Of a stretch of 64,000 nucleotides of DNA, positions 25,248 through 42,395 are shown piece after piece. The position numbers and the translations under genes were made by a program. Positions within the stretch are counted from its first letter, which is position 1; every line of letters begins with the position of its first letter. A model generated the notes under the pieces. It was not told the origin of the DNA, did not search any database, and was given only the letters and a program-made list of their open reading frames with translations. This stretch comes from Bolinopsis microptera (lineage: Eukaryota; Ctenophora; Tentaculata; Lobata; Bolinopsidae): the NCBI RefSeq assembly GCF_026151205.1, contig NC_087080.1:13277337-13341336 (forward strand), given 5' to 3'.

Positions 25248-26582
25248 TCACTTTATAATTTTTGCTGGGTCAGGCTCATCCCGAAGCTGAGCAATGCAAT
25301 TATCCAATATCTCAGTATTTTCTGGAGTTTTCTCTTTTTCCAGCAGCTGACACAACACGTCCATCATATCAGTGAAGCCATAGAAAAGAATGCTCCTTCT
25401 CACCTTGTTCAACTCCTTCAGAAACATGGCTGATCCTTTATCCGGGAGTCTCTTGGCGTACCTAACTACTTTCATGATGTTCTGTTTCAGGGTGCTGGAT
25501 TTTATCCAGACCATCCCGCTACCTGATTTGTTGTCGTAACTGTTACTGTATTCTTCCTTGTACGGCATGTTCGACTGCTTATCCACACTAACTAGTCTTT
25601 TGAGTCCAAGGAAGTTAGGGTTGCCAAGCCAAGAGAAAGCATTTGGAGCAATAATGGAGAAGACTAAATTAGATTTTTTAAGATTTCGCTCCGATTTAGG
25701 GAGGTGACTAGACACAACTCCAAACCAGCCCAAGCCTATATCCACAATAGCTACACAATCCTTAGCCCGGAGACCTTCATTGAGAATAACTCTCAAGTCT
25801 GGTGTCTTGGAGGTCACTTTAACTGGTGACCGGGGTCCCGCGTGTAACAGAACGTGTCTGGAAACATATGGTGGGTTGTGAAGATCAGTGGCGGGGATGA
25901 AGCCGTGTATTCTCAAGGTAGCAGGGAATGTCTTGGGAGTGGGTTTCAGAGTGATACCAGCAAGATGCGCCACATCAGGTGAGGGTGAAATAGCCACACT
26001 GGTAGTTTGATGTCCAAACCACAGAGCCGCTTCAAACTTAGAGTAGTGATCCAGCATGATACTCTCGAATATTCTATCTACTGAATCTTTACCTAGGACA
26101 GGCCCCGGATAAAGCTTGCCCTTTAAGTTGCACGATCTCAAAAAAGTCTGAGCCCTGTTGTTAACATCAGTAGTGGGAGTCAAGGCAACTAAGGACATGG
26201 AGCACCCATAAGGGAACCCTTCAATAGAGTCCTTGAGAGCATTAGGAATCTTATCAGTTATAAGGACAATGTGAGTAGAAGTGAGCACGTTCCATTGCTG
26301 GCATTCTTTGAGACACAGCTCCATAGTTTCCTTCATACAGGTCTTGTCCTGACATTCAATCTCTGATAAACTGTTTGTTAGCTGAGTGGTGTTTTTTGTG
26401 AATTCCACCAGTATTGAGGGCGTGTGGGAAAATGTTATGATCTCGATGAATTCGTTAGGGACCACAGTTTGAAGATTAGAAAAGAAGCTTTTTAGGGATG
26501 AAAGGGAATGGTCCAGAAGAGATTCCTCTGCTGCTTTCTGTTCCATTGAAAGAGAAACATCGATACATATTATAGTCGGCAT
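25248..26582 (-). CDS. INTS14: Integrator complex subunit 14 (INTS14/VWA9)
   Basis: 444 codons in one open frame; the vertebrate protein is somewhat longer (about 518). It begins MPTIICIDVSLSM, a von Willebrand A strand with the metal-site motif D8-x-S10-x-S12, followed by DKTCMKET and VLITDKIP, which supply the other metal-site residues. The middle (NLKGKLYPGP, SKFEAALWFG, LRIHGFIPATDL) and the C-terminal helical part with SAMFLKELNKVRRSILFYGF match INTS14. The family is known to pair with INTS13 (and INTS10) in the Integrator module that recruits the snRNA/mRNA-cleaving complex. The ATG lies one base after a splice-acceptor-like TTTTTATAG, so the coding exon is preceded by a 5' UTR intron. 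Confidence 0.93.
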   Translation of the reverse strand: MPTIICIDVSLSMEQKAAEESLLDHSLSSLKSFFSNLQTVVPNEFIEIITFSHTPSILVEFTKNTTQLTNSLSEIECQDKTCMKETMELCLKECQQWNVLTSTHIVLITDKIPNALKDSIEGFPYGCSMSLVALTPTTDVNNRAQTFLRSCNLKGKLYPGPVLGKDSVDRIFESIMLDHYSKFEAALWFGHQTTSVAISPSPDVAHLAGITLKPTPKTFPATLRIHGFIPATDLHNPPYVSRHVLLHAGPRSPVKVTSKTPDLRVILNEGLRAKDCVAIVDIGLGWFGVVSSHLPKSERNLKKSNLVFSIIAPNAFSWLGNPNFLGLKRLVSVDKQSNMPYKEEYSNSYDNKSGSGMVWIKSSTLKQNIMKVVRYAKRLPDKGSAMFLKELNKVRRSILFYGFTDMMDVLCQLLEKEKTPENTEILDNCIAQLRDEPDPAKIIK

Positions 26583-26730
26583 CCTATAAAAATTTCGATC
26601 AGAATAGTTTCAATATCCGATATTAATATTACACAACACAAGTACAACAATATCAAGATCAAAATGTGAGCTGCACTTACCACGATGAAGGTGATCTAAT
26701 CGGGCACCAAAATGATATTATGAAAGATGA
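26583..26730 (-). other. Probable 5' UTR intron and first exon of INTS14
   Basis: On the minus strand CATCGTG|GTAAGTGCAG gives a strong donor (exon ends at 26681). The matching acceptor TTTTTATAG lies at 26585-26584, one base before the ATG, giving an intron of about 96 bp. The upstream end of the first exon cannot be set. A spliced-leader acceptor is a less likely reading of the same AG. Confidence 0.6.
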
Positions 26731-27284
26731 TCAAACTCAAATGACTACCGCTATCAACCCACCCAATAAAGCGAGAAATGCTGCACTGGTCTTACATACT
26801 ATTATATAGGAAATACTGGTGCAGTAGTTTAAACTTTTAAACGTGCCAAAAGATCACATACATTTTTAATAAATCATGTCAAAGGAATTTAGATAGACTT
26901 ACCCTTCCATTTAATCGATCTAATGAGATGACCGATATTCGCCTTTACAGCTTCGAATTCACGTGCCTTCATCAGAGGCAACAAATTAGAAATGGTCAGT
27001 TAGTTAGACTGAAACGCACTTAGCTAATATTCAAACTGATATCGAAGGATTTCAAGAATTACAAAAAGTATAAATTTCACATAATATTATCTATCATCGA
27101 ATATCGCAAATAAAAATAATACAAACGCAATCATTATGATTTTAAGATACATAAACTGTTCAAAATTACCCAAATTGAATCATAATATTGAATATCTGAC
27201 TGCAAGACTATATCACACTTAAAAATATTTACACAATAATGGCATCTGCGCAGAAAATTTTACAATAGCGTTATATAAAAAATG
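26731..27284. other. Gap between INTS14 and the DNase-like gene, nothing recognised
   Basis: AT-rich; presumably it contains the INTS14 promoter and the 3' UTR of the DNase-like gene. No conserved element was recognised. Confidence 0.5.
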
Positions 27285-28311
27285 TCATGTTATAACCAAA
27301 TTAAAATAACCTACGATACGCCTACAGATCAAAATTGAAACAATAGATAAAAACAATACAGCGGATTCCAACCATTCCGCGTCTTTACATTCGTTCAAAA
27401 CCGGAAAACAGCGACACAGGAATTCTTTCAAGATGTTTCTGAAATTCGATATGGCCTGACTGGTATCAGCAGTATTTCCACCATCATAGTCCCCCATCTT
27501 CCATGTTACATAGATAGGGTAATGATCGCTGATCTTCTTCGCCATATCATTCGTTATTTCTCCATCAAACAGGTCTATAGCCGGGTGGGTGAAATGACGG
27601 GGGTCCAGGTCACCACACAGCACTATCCTGTCGTAGTAACAGGTTGTCGTTTTAGAGACTGTCGTGTCCAAATCATTGACTCCCAGCCATTTGAACCTGT
27701 CATCAGATGTCATGAGCAGGTCATGGTACTTTCTACTGGAGAGGTAGCTACAGTCAGCGTTCATGTCACCCATGAATATCCCCTGAGGAGGGTAGCCCTG
27801 GGACACAGCGTACTCGTACGCAGCAGGAAACTCGTTCAGTTCTTGGACCACATCGTCAGGATCCACGTGGACTCCAAAGACAGTGAAGTCGGCGAACTGG
27901 TGATCTGGTGAGGTGAAGTGAGCGATTAGGGGGGGGTCTACTGAACAGATTTCTGGGGTTGTCAAATACTGTCTGCTTCTTGACACTTAGTTTCAAGGTA
28001 TCAAATATTACAGCGTACTGTTCTTTGTACGAGGAGCTGCCCAGTCGGGGACTAACAATGAGATCCAGTGTGGAGCTCTCAGCTTGGCAATCTTGGATAA
28101 AGTTAAAAATCATCGTCTCGGAAACGTCTTTGATCTCTTGGATGAGGATGAGGTCATACTTTAAAACGACGGTTACAAGGTGATTCCTCAGAGTTAAGTT
28201 GGAGTACTTAGCTTTACCAAATGTTTGTACGTTGAATGCTCCTATCTTGAGGTTGCAGTACGAGGTGGAGATGATTAGGATTAGCTGAAGTAGGGCATTG
28301 TTCCTCTTCAT
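27285..28311 (-). pseudogene. DNase I family endonuclease with hydrophobic C-terminal tail; frame broken in a C8 run
   Basis: Two overlapping frames together make one DNase I-like protein. The first (28311 to about 27930) has a signal peptide (KRNNALLQLILIIS), GAFNVQTFG, ILIQEIKD (catalytic Glu) and SYKEQYAVIFDT. The second (about 27950 to 27285) has PPLIAHFTSP, VHVDPDDV (His), GDMNADCSYL (Asp/Asn), YDRIVL and SDHYPIYV (Asp-His pair). The total of 1027 nt is one more than a multiple of three, and the switch falls at eight Cs (27929-27936 read on minus); seven Cs would give an uninterrupted reading through the expected Arg-Pro-Pro. The C-terminus has a hydrophobic segment (AVLFLSIVSILIC), suggesting membrane or GPI-type tethering. 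An acceptor-like TTTTTGTAAGCAG precedes the ATG region. Every catalytic motif is intact, so an assembly indel is as likely as a true pseudogene. Confidence 0.8.
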
Positions 28312-31300
28312 TACATTCTGCCCTGCTTACAAAAATAAATTCTAGTGAGGTTACTTAACTTTCATCAAGCATAACAAGCAATTTATTTCGGTTTATTTAG
28401 TTATAATAATGAAGCAATAGCTAAATTTGTGTGTATGTATCCGTTATAACCCGTCACGGTTTTTATGCCAAAATTGTCGTCGCCAAAATTAGTCTTCAGT
28501 TATCAATTCACATAATATATTGATATGTGTTTTGAATATGTTTTATTTATCAGAATTGTGATGTCGCGTCTCGCTTTGAATTGTACCAGTAAATTCTGGT
28601 TATTTTTGTGCGTATTTATCCAACAACTGGTTTGGATGACTTCAAATTTGCTAGTTTGGCGGAAGATATTATTGTGGGCAAGGGATGGGGAGTTGGGAAC
28701 AGGGAACCAAGGGTGTTAAATCATTCTCTGATCACCATGAATATTATTATATCCGTTTATTATTCAAACGCAAATCAGTTATAGTAGTACGATTATTTAA
28801 AACACTTACGATTCACGCTGATAGTAAGTCTTTCCGAACACGTACGATTGAAAACTTACAACAAAGAGAAAGAGAGTTGTAACATTACGAAATGTTACCA
28901 TGTAAACAACGGAGATCTACTTGATCATCACTAAATAAAATATCCGGAATATAACAAGCGTTTTCCTTTTCACATGTTCAAAGAGATACAATAAAGCAAT
29001 AAAGATGAGAGCACCGAGTTTTAAAGCACCGTGACCGCTCGAACTGTTGAATACATGTTTCAGTGCTGGCACGAATCGTAATGCTACAAAACAAGAAAAC
29101 AAGCTACGCCAACGATTAACACAGACATTCTGCCGCATAAAAACATAATATCAATAGCACATTATGACCAGCTATGTAAAATATTCAAGCTAAGTTTTAA
29201 CTTACGCGGGGAATATATATTAGTGTACAAATTTCTGATTGATGATACGGTATGCTCGGTTTACAGCAGGTAAATGAAAGATCAATATCACGACTGCGCT
29301 GCGGTAGTAACTGCAACTATTCGTGCCTCAATTTCTACCAAGCTAACTTCCTTGAATGTGTATATAATGCAATGACTTTGGTGATATTTCTGTGTATCGA
29401 AGGTTTTATCTTGTATTTTCCTGTTTAATTATACGTATACATACCATATCCTGTAACTTAGTGTGTAAAGAAGTAATGAGAACAATTGAACAAATTCAAA
29501 AGCAACAATTGCTGAACTACGTTTTTGCGACTTTCGTTTAGAATGCAAGAATGACGGAATTTGGTTAAAAACTCGCCATTCATTTTTGGAGATTTCTGGA
29601 ATAAATGGCGAAAAGGGGAAATTTCCAGAATGATTGGCGAAAAGATGATATTATCAACAAATAACACGAACAGTAAGTGGTGTAAACTAAACAATCGGCA
29701 ATCTCTTACCACAAAAGTAAATAAATAATGTTGTGAAAAGCGTGTATCTCGCATTATACCTACACTTGTCATATCCTATGTCTGATTGTGTCAACATAAG
29801 ATCAAAGGAACAAGGGCGGCAGTACGGGGGTTTCACTATTGGCAGTACGACTGCCACTCCTTCGGGAACCATCGTGTCCTGAACACGTGCGAAACAATAA
29901 TAAAAATATGCAACACAACGGAAGTTAACAGATAGCTGTCACACTTTCTACCGAATCATATTATCAACTTCCACAGAAGTAGAAACTTTAACTTGTCTAA
30001 ACATTATGGGACACAGCAAAAGGTAGTAAACGAATAAATGGATGACTAAACTCAAGTGTGTTTACACGTTTAACACTTGAACTGAGATACACCTCAAGAT
30101 ACACCTAAGTCATTCAAGTTAAATGAATCACAGTTAAGACAGCGACAGATAACAATATAATATTCGAATGTTCTAAATAAATAACTTTAACCCTACATTA
30201 AAGTGAAATAAACCTCAGCTCAATGTAGACTCAGAGAGGCTCATCGGATTGCGGCAGGTCAGATCAGGCATTAACCATGTTCAACATAAGGTAAAATAAC
30301 TCGCGTTATGATTGTATGTACAGTTTTTAGTGATACCTATCTTCACAGGTTATCTAACGAAGTGTATAGTTAGAATGTTATACAAATGCAACAATGGAAT
30401 TATTGTTTATTTTGTAAGGAGTAGCTTTTCGATGGGGCTCGAACCAAAGGTTATAATTAGTCGAGCAGACTACACGCACTGGGTGGGAAACAAACATTCT
30501 GGAAGAAATAAAGTTAGGTTTAGAAAACAAAAAGCCGACAAATGATGATTCATGTTTATTAGTATAATAATATGATAAATCCAGGAATTGTTACTTATTT
30601 CACGCTGGGTCACGAGGAGTTTATATCATCTTCCTTAGATGGACAACTGGAGTTTGACATAGCTGTAAACAAAAACCTCAGCTTGCAAGTATTTCACGTG
30701 AAGTTGCTATCAGAATCGTGCATTTCTTCTTTTTTTTGAAAAACGTGCACTGCACTGACAAAGAAATGTCCCTTTATGGTAGCATTGATTGGTTGTAATA
30801 CTATGAAAAGCTCAACAATATAGATTATCTATACAAAAGAAATCTATCTTCTTGATAACGAATAGATATTGGGGTTTATATACCTCCACAACTCCACAAG
30901 TATCTTAACATGAATATTTTAATTATACAGATCGGCAACATAATATAAACTGAGCGGGGATACCGCATTTGATTGAAAGTAAACAACAATAATAACACCC
31001 AATAACCATACTGATTACTGTACTTAAATATTTAAGTAGTTAAATATGCAGGGATAATTGTCGAATTTGGGGCATCAAATCTCAATATATCGCGCCTTAT
31101 CGCAAGTCTTACCACTATTCACAGCTACAAGCCTACGTAGAGATCACGGGTGATAAACAATGTTTACTCTTTGATATGCAAATACGGCTACTAAGTCAAG
31201 AGCAGCTTCAAGACTCTGCCACTTTGCATAACATTGAATTTGGTGCGATAATAAATTGCCTTCTGAATAATTCAGAGTTTCCAGTGAGGGAGTAATCGAT

Positions 31301-32109
31301 GTGAGGGGCCAACTTAGGCTGGCACCAAGCAAACATGTACAAGCAAACCAAATCATGGGAGCATATCAGTATAAATACAAACTGTTAGGTTTGAATATTC
31401 AGCGTTTTCAATCGGCTGGTAAAGGGGGGTAATTTGACAATAAGTACTGATTACAACGGAGGTTACTGAGGATGATTCGACAATTTTATCACAATGGAAT
31501 TGGGAAGTTTCACTATTATCTACCCATAAATCCATAATCACATAATAATCATATAATATAATGTCAGAATTGTCCTATGAGAACCAAGTCAAGCCTTTAT
31601 AAAAATGTCGTTTCTGATTTGTCAGCCTCCGTCTAGAGACACTTAATCGTAATCACACTTATCGAATTTAAACCTAGTCGAAAGTTCAAAATTTAAACCA
31701 CAACAGAAGCAATGTCCAGAGAACTGTGACTGATATATTAAAGTGATGATCTAATTTTACAGTTGATGGAATGTGTAGGACTGTTTAACAGACTCTAGGC
31801 GGAGATACCGGACATTACAGGATCACGGCTAAAATAATCACCCAAAGATATACTGAACCCGTGGTGAGCAAAACAAAAGAATAATTTACTCATTTACATC
31901 TGACGGCCGCAACAAATCTCATTACCTTGCTGTCAGACCCGAAATTAAAAGCAATCCAAGTTTACGCTCATTAACACAGGGAAAACACCAACACCCTGAT
32001 ACAGCCCTCAGTTATTCAAATTTCAAATCCTCTAATGAAATTACATATACTTTGATAATGATTTCATCTTTATGAATGGCGAGTGATTCCGAGAATAAAC
32101 AGGACCGAA
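28312..32109. other. Gene-free AT-rich stretch upstream of the DNase-like gene
   Basis: No coding exon recognised on either strand; all frames are under about 105 codons and lack domain character. A B-box-like GGTTCGAGCCCC occurs on the minus strand near 30432, but no tRNA fold is supported. Confidence 0.5.
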
Positions 32110-35435
<3,326 letters not shown>

Positions 35436-35759
35436 ACAAATGGTGGGGCCAGAAGGCTCAGTCCGACATCTAGACTACATGGGGCGACAATATAAACGGT
35501 CCCCTGTATCTTACCAGCTCCTTATGATAAAATGTGTTTTAAGATGGCCCCGCTCTCCGATTAAAATCAGTGAACTTGATATATCAGTTTGTAGAGCCCA
35601 GAAGGAAGAGTGTTGGACGGGGCCCGGACAACCAACCACATTCCATCTCCGCCCCCACGTGACCAAGTCCGCCAATCCTGCCCCGGATGCGATATATGCA
35701 GTATATATGAGCTCAGTGGAGATAACACTTAATTTCATAAATTCAATAGCACGATAGTA

Positions 35760-36075
35760 TTTACGGAAAGGACCAATCAGGAGGGAGCAGGTGAGTCACG
35801 TGGCTCCGAACACTGGTCACGTGACTAACCAGTACCGTAGGATGGCCGGATATATGCAGCGAGATACTCGCCTTCAACCAACCTTGAATATTGGTGAAAG
35901 TCCGCGCCTTCCTTCCCGCCCGCCAATCGGCGGAGCTGCAACAAGCTGCCAGCCAATCAGCGCCACTCTGTCGAACTCACAGCCAATCAACAATCAGATA
36001 GTGAGTCCCACGTGGGCGCGGCTAGCCAATCAGTGGCCGCGGACAGAGTGCGTGACTGGGGATAATCCAATAAGG
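35760..36075. promoter_or_regulatory. CCAAT-box cluster with E-boxes, probable promoter or enhancer
   Basis: Six CCAAT pentamers on the plus strand, at 35773, 35923, 35953, 35983, 36026 and 36067; four are GCCAATCR, the typical NF-Y context, three of them spaced 30 bp apart. E-box sequences GAGTCACGTGG (35793) and the perfect palindrome GTCACGTGAC (35816-35825) lie beside them, plus CCACGTGGG at 36009. The region is GC-richer than its surroundings. No coding exon can be linked to it in either direction, so the gene it serves is unknown. Confidence 0.6.
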
Positions 36076-37379
36076 AAGTGTAGGAGATATCCGAATAAAA
36101 CAGAATATATTTGTATTTATATGCGGGAGCATTAGAGCAGGGCCCCAATTCGTCTGCATTCATTATGTGAACACGGAATAATATGCTAATATAACGTGTA
36201 AATTTAACGGACGAGCTGATCCACACAAGGCTCGACCTTGCGAGTTGGTCGGCATCTCCTCCGATTTTTACTGGAAATTACAATTTTACAAAAGAGATCA
36301 ATAGACACTGAGTCAATGGAGCACGATATATGTAATGATAAGCCAAACAATGAAACCACCCCTAATATAAAAATACCTTGAGCAAGACGTGATATTACTC
36401 GACCAGTAATTGCTATGTAATAATCGTTTAGCGAAACTATCGTGAAACTAACGACAACGGGAAACAAGGAAAATTTTAAAGCGGTCATTTATATCAATTA
36501 TCATAAAATAGGCCGTATTAAGATATTCCGATCTAAATGATAACATCTTTTGATTTTAAGCCAGGACGCGGAGACCAGAAAAGAGTTCTTCTTCCATGAA
36601 ATATTCCGGTAACTAATGCTGGATAGCAAGAAAACAATGGAAAGCAAGTTACAGCTGTGCGGTGGAATGCGTGCTGTAATCCAATTCAGTCTATAACTGT
36701 ATAGTGCAACCTGAACCTCCGCAGTAACAAAATACAATGTCGTTTAAACGGCAATCTTGTGGTTTAAATTTTGAAACGTAATAAAAGTTATAATGAAAGC
36801 AGGTTAAATATCCAAATGGATACTAAGTTTAATCGACGCTAAGGTTTGTGAACCTCATGATTGGAAATGAGATCGTGATGGTAAGTAGGGTTACTGTAAC
36901 CAGGCTTCGAGTAAATCCAAGTAGCAGAGCAATCAAGAAAGGACGAAGTACCCGAGTACTCTCACCGAATAAGCCGGTAACTCATCCCATTAACCTCAGC
37001 GCTCGTCAAAGTACTGACTCACAAATCGGAGAGAATTGTCGCACGAATTGCCGGGCCTCACCTAAGTTGTGTCCCACGCAATGTTACTAAATCCCGCATT
37101 AACTACAATCCTTTGCAGAGTACTCAGCTCGGGGGGCGAGTGACCTGGGTGTCGGGCCGAATACTCGAGGAGAGGAGCAAGACTCCGGAGCTGGACCTAC
37201 TCAGCCGAACAATCAACTGTTACAAATGAGAGGTGTTGTTAGGGAGGGGGTTAACAAAGCAACAATGTACGGGATTATATAACCCTATCAGGGAGAGATG
37301 GTTCTGTATCGGTCACCTTTATCCTTAGATTACTAGTAACTCAGCTCTATTCTCACTCTCTTATTTCTCTAAAACTGGA

Positions 37380-37440
37380 GATCTGCTCCTCTCTCTCTCT
37401 GCTCTCTCTCTCTCTCTCTCTGCTCTCTCTCTCTCCCTGT
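37380..37440. repeat. Interrupted (CT)n tract
   Basis: CTCTCTCTCTGCTCTCTCTC-type tract with two G interruptions, part of a local enrichment of GA/CT repeats. Confidence 0.9.
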
Positions 37441-38202
37441 TGAGCTCCGCCAACAAACCATGAGGGACTCATAGTTCGCTACTCACTAGTCCGTAACACC
37501 ACCTCCCTTCCCGGCAATCCGGCACATATTATTGTAACACACTACTATCAGTATACACATAATATAAATGCATATATATCGCAGCGGAGAATGGATCCCG
37601 AGCAGAGAGGAACGAAGTGAGGGCACAATACAAATACAGATCATGGTTAGGTGAACAACTGAGCTCACGGCTCCAACACCACCAAGAGGATATTTAGTTA
37701 CAATCACATGAACGGTTTCTACTGGGGCACCAATATTACGAGAACAGCTTTGGAGAGAGAGAGAGAGGGGAGAGAGAGGAGGAGGACAGCTAATGATCCG
37801 GCAGCACATTTATATATGTTATATATAGATGAGTGCGGTGGTACAGATATAGGGCATATATTAAATGTGTTAAAATATGTGTCCTGATAATGGAGGGGAC
37901 AAACCTTTTCTTCTCCCACACCACCTGCCATTAATAAGTCACGAAAAAAGAGGAGGGCAACAGAGAAGATGTAACATGTGAGGTGGAGGGATCTGTGAGG
38001 TGGAGGGATCTGGGGCGAGTAGGGATCTGGGACCCCACAGGCAGGTAACTAATGTCTATAGTTTCGGTGATCTTACGGTCGGGGGATGTTGAGCTCCGCA
38101 CGTTTCTCTACTCGTCATCAGCCCCGGCTACATATTATATCCTGATCGGGTAATCTCGTTATGATTGTTTCCGAAATGTTATCAGAGAGCGGTTTTTTGT
38201 GA

Positions 38203-38206
38203 GAGA

Positions 38207-38250
<44 letters not shown>
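38203..38250. repeat. (GA)n microsatellite
   Basis: About 20 GA units following GTGAGAGAAGG. The flanking 100-codon frame is repeat-driven and not a gene. Confidence 0.9.
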
Positions 38251-38254
<4 letters not shown>

Positions 38255-39089
38255 CTGAACTCGGTGAAAGAATGTGAGGAGCTGTTATGGTGTTGTGTTG
38301 TCACGGTGGGTAATCTCCGGGTCATCACGCTACAAATCTCTGCAAATCAATCAGACCGGGCACGTAATATAGTAATAATATGTGCTGCTTCTCAGCCAAA
38401 GCCTAACCAAACCTGTAAGCAAAGCAAATCAAAGAATAGATTCGGTGAATTAGATATCAAGCATTGACTATGAACGTAATACTGTCAGCGCATTTATTTC
38501 AAATGTGCAGCAGTCAGAAGTCTTCAAGTCCTGCCAAGAGCTGACACAGTATCTCACTGCTTTCAAAATGCCATCAAAAGTTCTGCAAATAATGTGAACT
38601 GACCGTGAGCCCTCCGAGAATTGCCAGAATTTATTAGCTTAACCTATATAATAATTGAGGGTAAACAATGCGCAAGATTCATGTCTGCGGTGAATAAAGT
38701 CCAGAGAATGGAAATAAGGAGGAGACTAATTTGTAGGATAGCATTGAGAGTAATTAAGTGGAGGTCTGTTCTCTTAGAAACATCTAGGAATGGAGGCCGA
38801 GCAGGTCCTAGACTCATGAACCAGACCACGTTGTCTCTGGTGAAGCGTTTTACTGTTGATCAGGACTGGCTGCCTGGAATTTCGACCACCCTCCTAGGAA
38901 CCGGGTTGTCGCCATTCCTTGGAATTCCATTCAAAACGAATTGTCATTTAGATTGTTTCATTAAACTGTATCCTTGAGGAGGAAAAATTAGCCACATCTT
39001 AGGCACGGTAAATAGTTGGATGATTCGAGTAGGAACTTGGAGCGTCAGAGCTAAGAGAAAGGGTTTAAAGTGAGGACATCCTATTAGAC

Positions 39090-41600
<2,511 letters not shown>

Positions 41601-41631
41601 CCAGTCGAGACTTGGAAAAGTGTGACAGTTG

Positions 41632-42395
41632 AGAATTGAGATTAGTTAGAACTGATACATTAAAGTAAGTATCTATACTATATTTTAAACTTGACGAAAT
41701 CCCCCTGGCAACGGGGACATTGAAGAAAAAACACTGAAAATTGACCAAAAAAATACCCCTTCGTTGTGACCAATTTAAGCTCGCAAATGGAGTTGAAACC
41801 TCGCGATTTTTAGCAAGATTATAAAAAGTATCGTTTAGGGAAAATCCAAATATTTACAACGTTGTCGTTATTGTCAAATAAAATCCATACTTTCTACAGT
41901 ACAGACTACAGAGCTAGATGATGAAGAGCAATGAAAACAAAACTGAATTTTAATATTTCCCCGAACAAAGCTTTCCACTAGCGGGTTTTTAGTATACTAT
42001 AATATAGATGGGGGCGGAATCTTGAGGGGTGGGATCTTGAGATAGTGGGATCTTGAGGTAATATATAAATTATTTATATAATATTAATATCATATATTTA
42101 GACATAAAATGGTTAAATAAGTGTTATTGAGTGAGACTCTGATGTTAACTGTACAAAGAGGAGTACTCGATTTTGTGTTACAAAATTTCGGCACCGTAGA
42201 CATATAAATAAATTAGTTAGAACTGAATGATTAGTTAGAACTGAAACATTGCGGTATATAGGGGACGGAGGTGGATCTTGAGATAGTGGATCATAATAAA
42301 CAGAAATATTGAGTGAGACTCTAATGTTTACTGTACTAAGAGGACTACACCATAAATTTGTGTTACAAAATTTCGGCACCGTAGACATATAAAAC
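41632..42395. repeat. 185-bp tandem duplication plus related fragments
   Basis: ATTGAGTGAGACTCTRATGTT...ACAAAATTTCGGCACCGTAGACATATAAA occurs at about 42125-42215 and again at about 42308-42395; the CGGCACCG cores are 185 bp apart. TTAGTTAGAACTGA fragments recur at about 41645, 42213 and 42231, and GGATCTTGAG units at about 42030-42055 and 42273, suggesting a third, degraded copy to the left. Confidence 0.8.

Noticed and set aside
27522-27911. 129-codon plus-strand frame
   Set aside because: Antisense shadow of the DNase I-like coding sequence.
30425-30450. tRNA gene suggested by a B-box-like GGTTCGAGCCCC on minus
   Set aside because: The flanking bases cannot form a T-arm stem, and no A-box or acceptor stem was found.
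38621-38977. 118-codon plus-strand frame
   Set aside because: No recognisable domain, no splice or start context, and overlapping opposite-strand frame of similar size.
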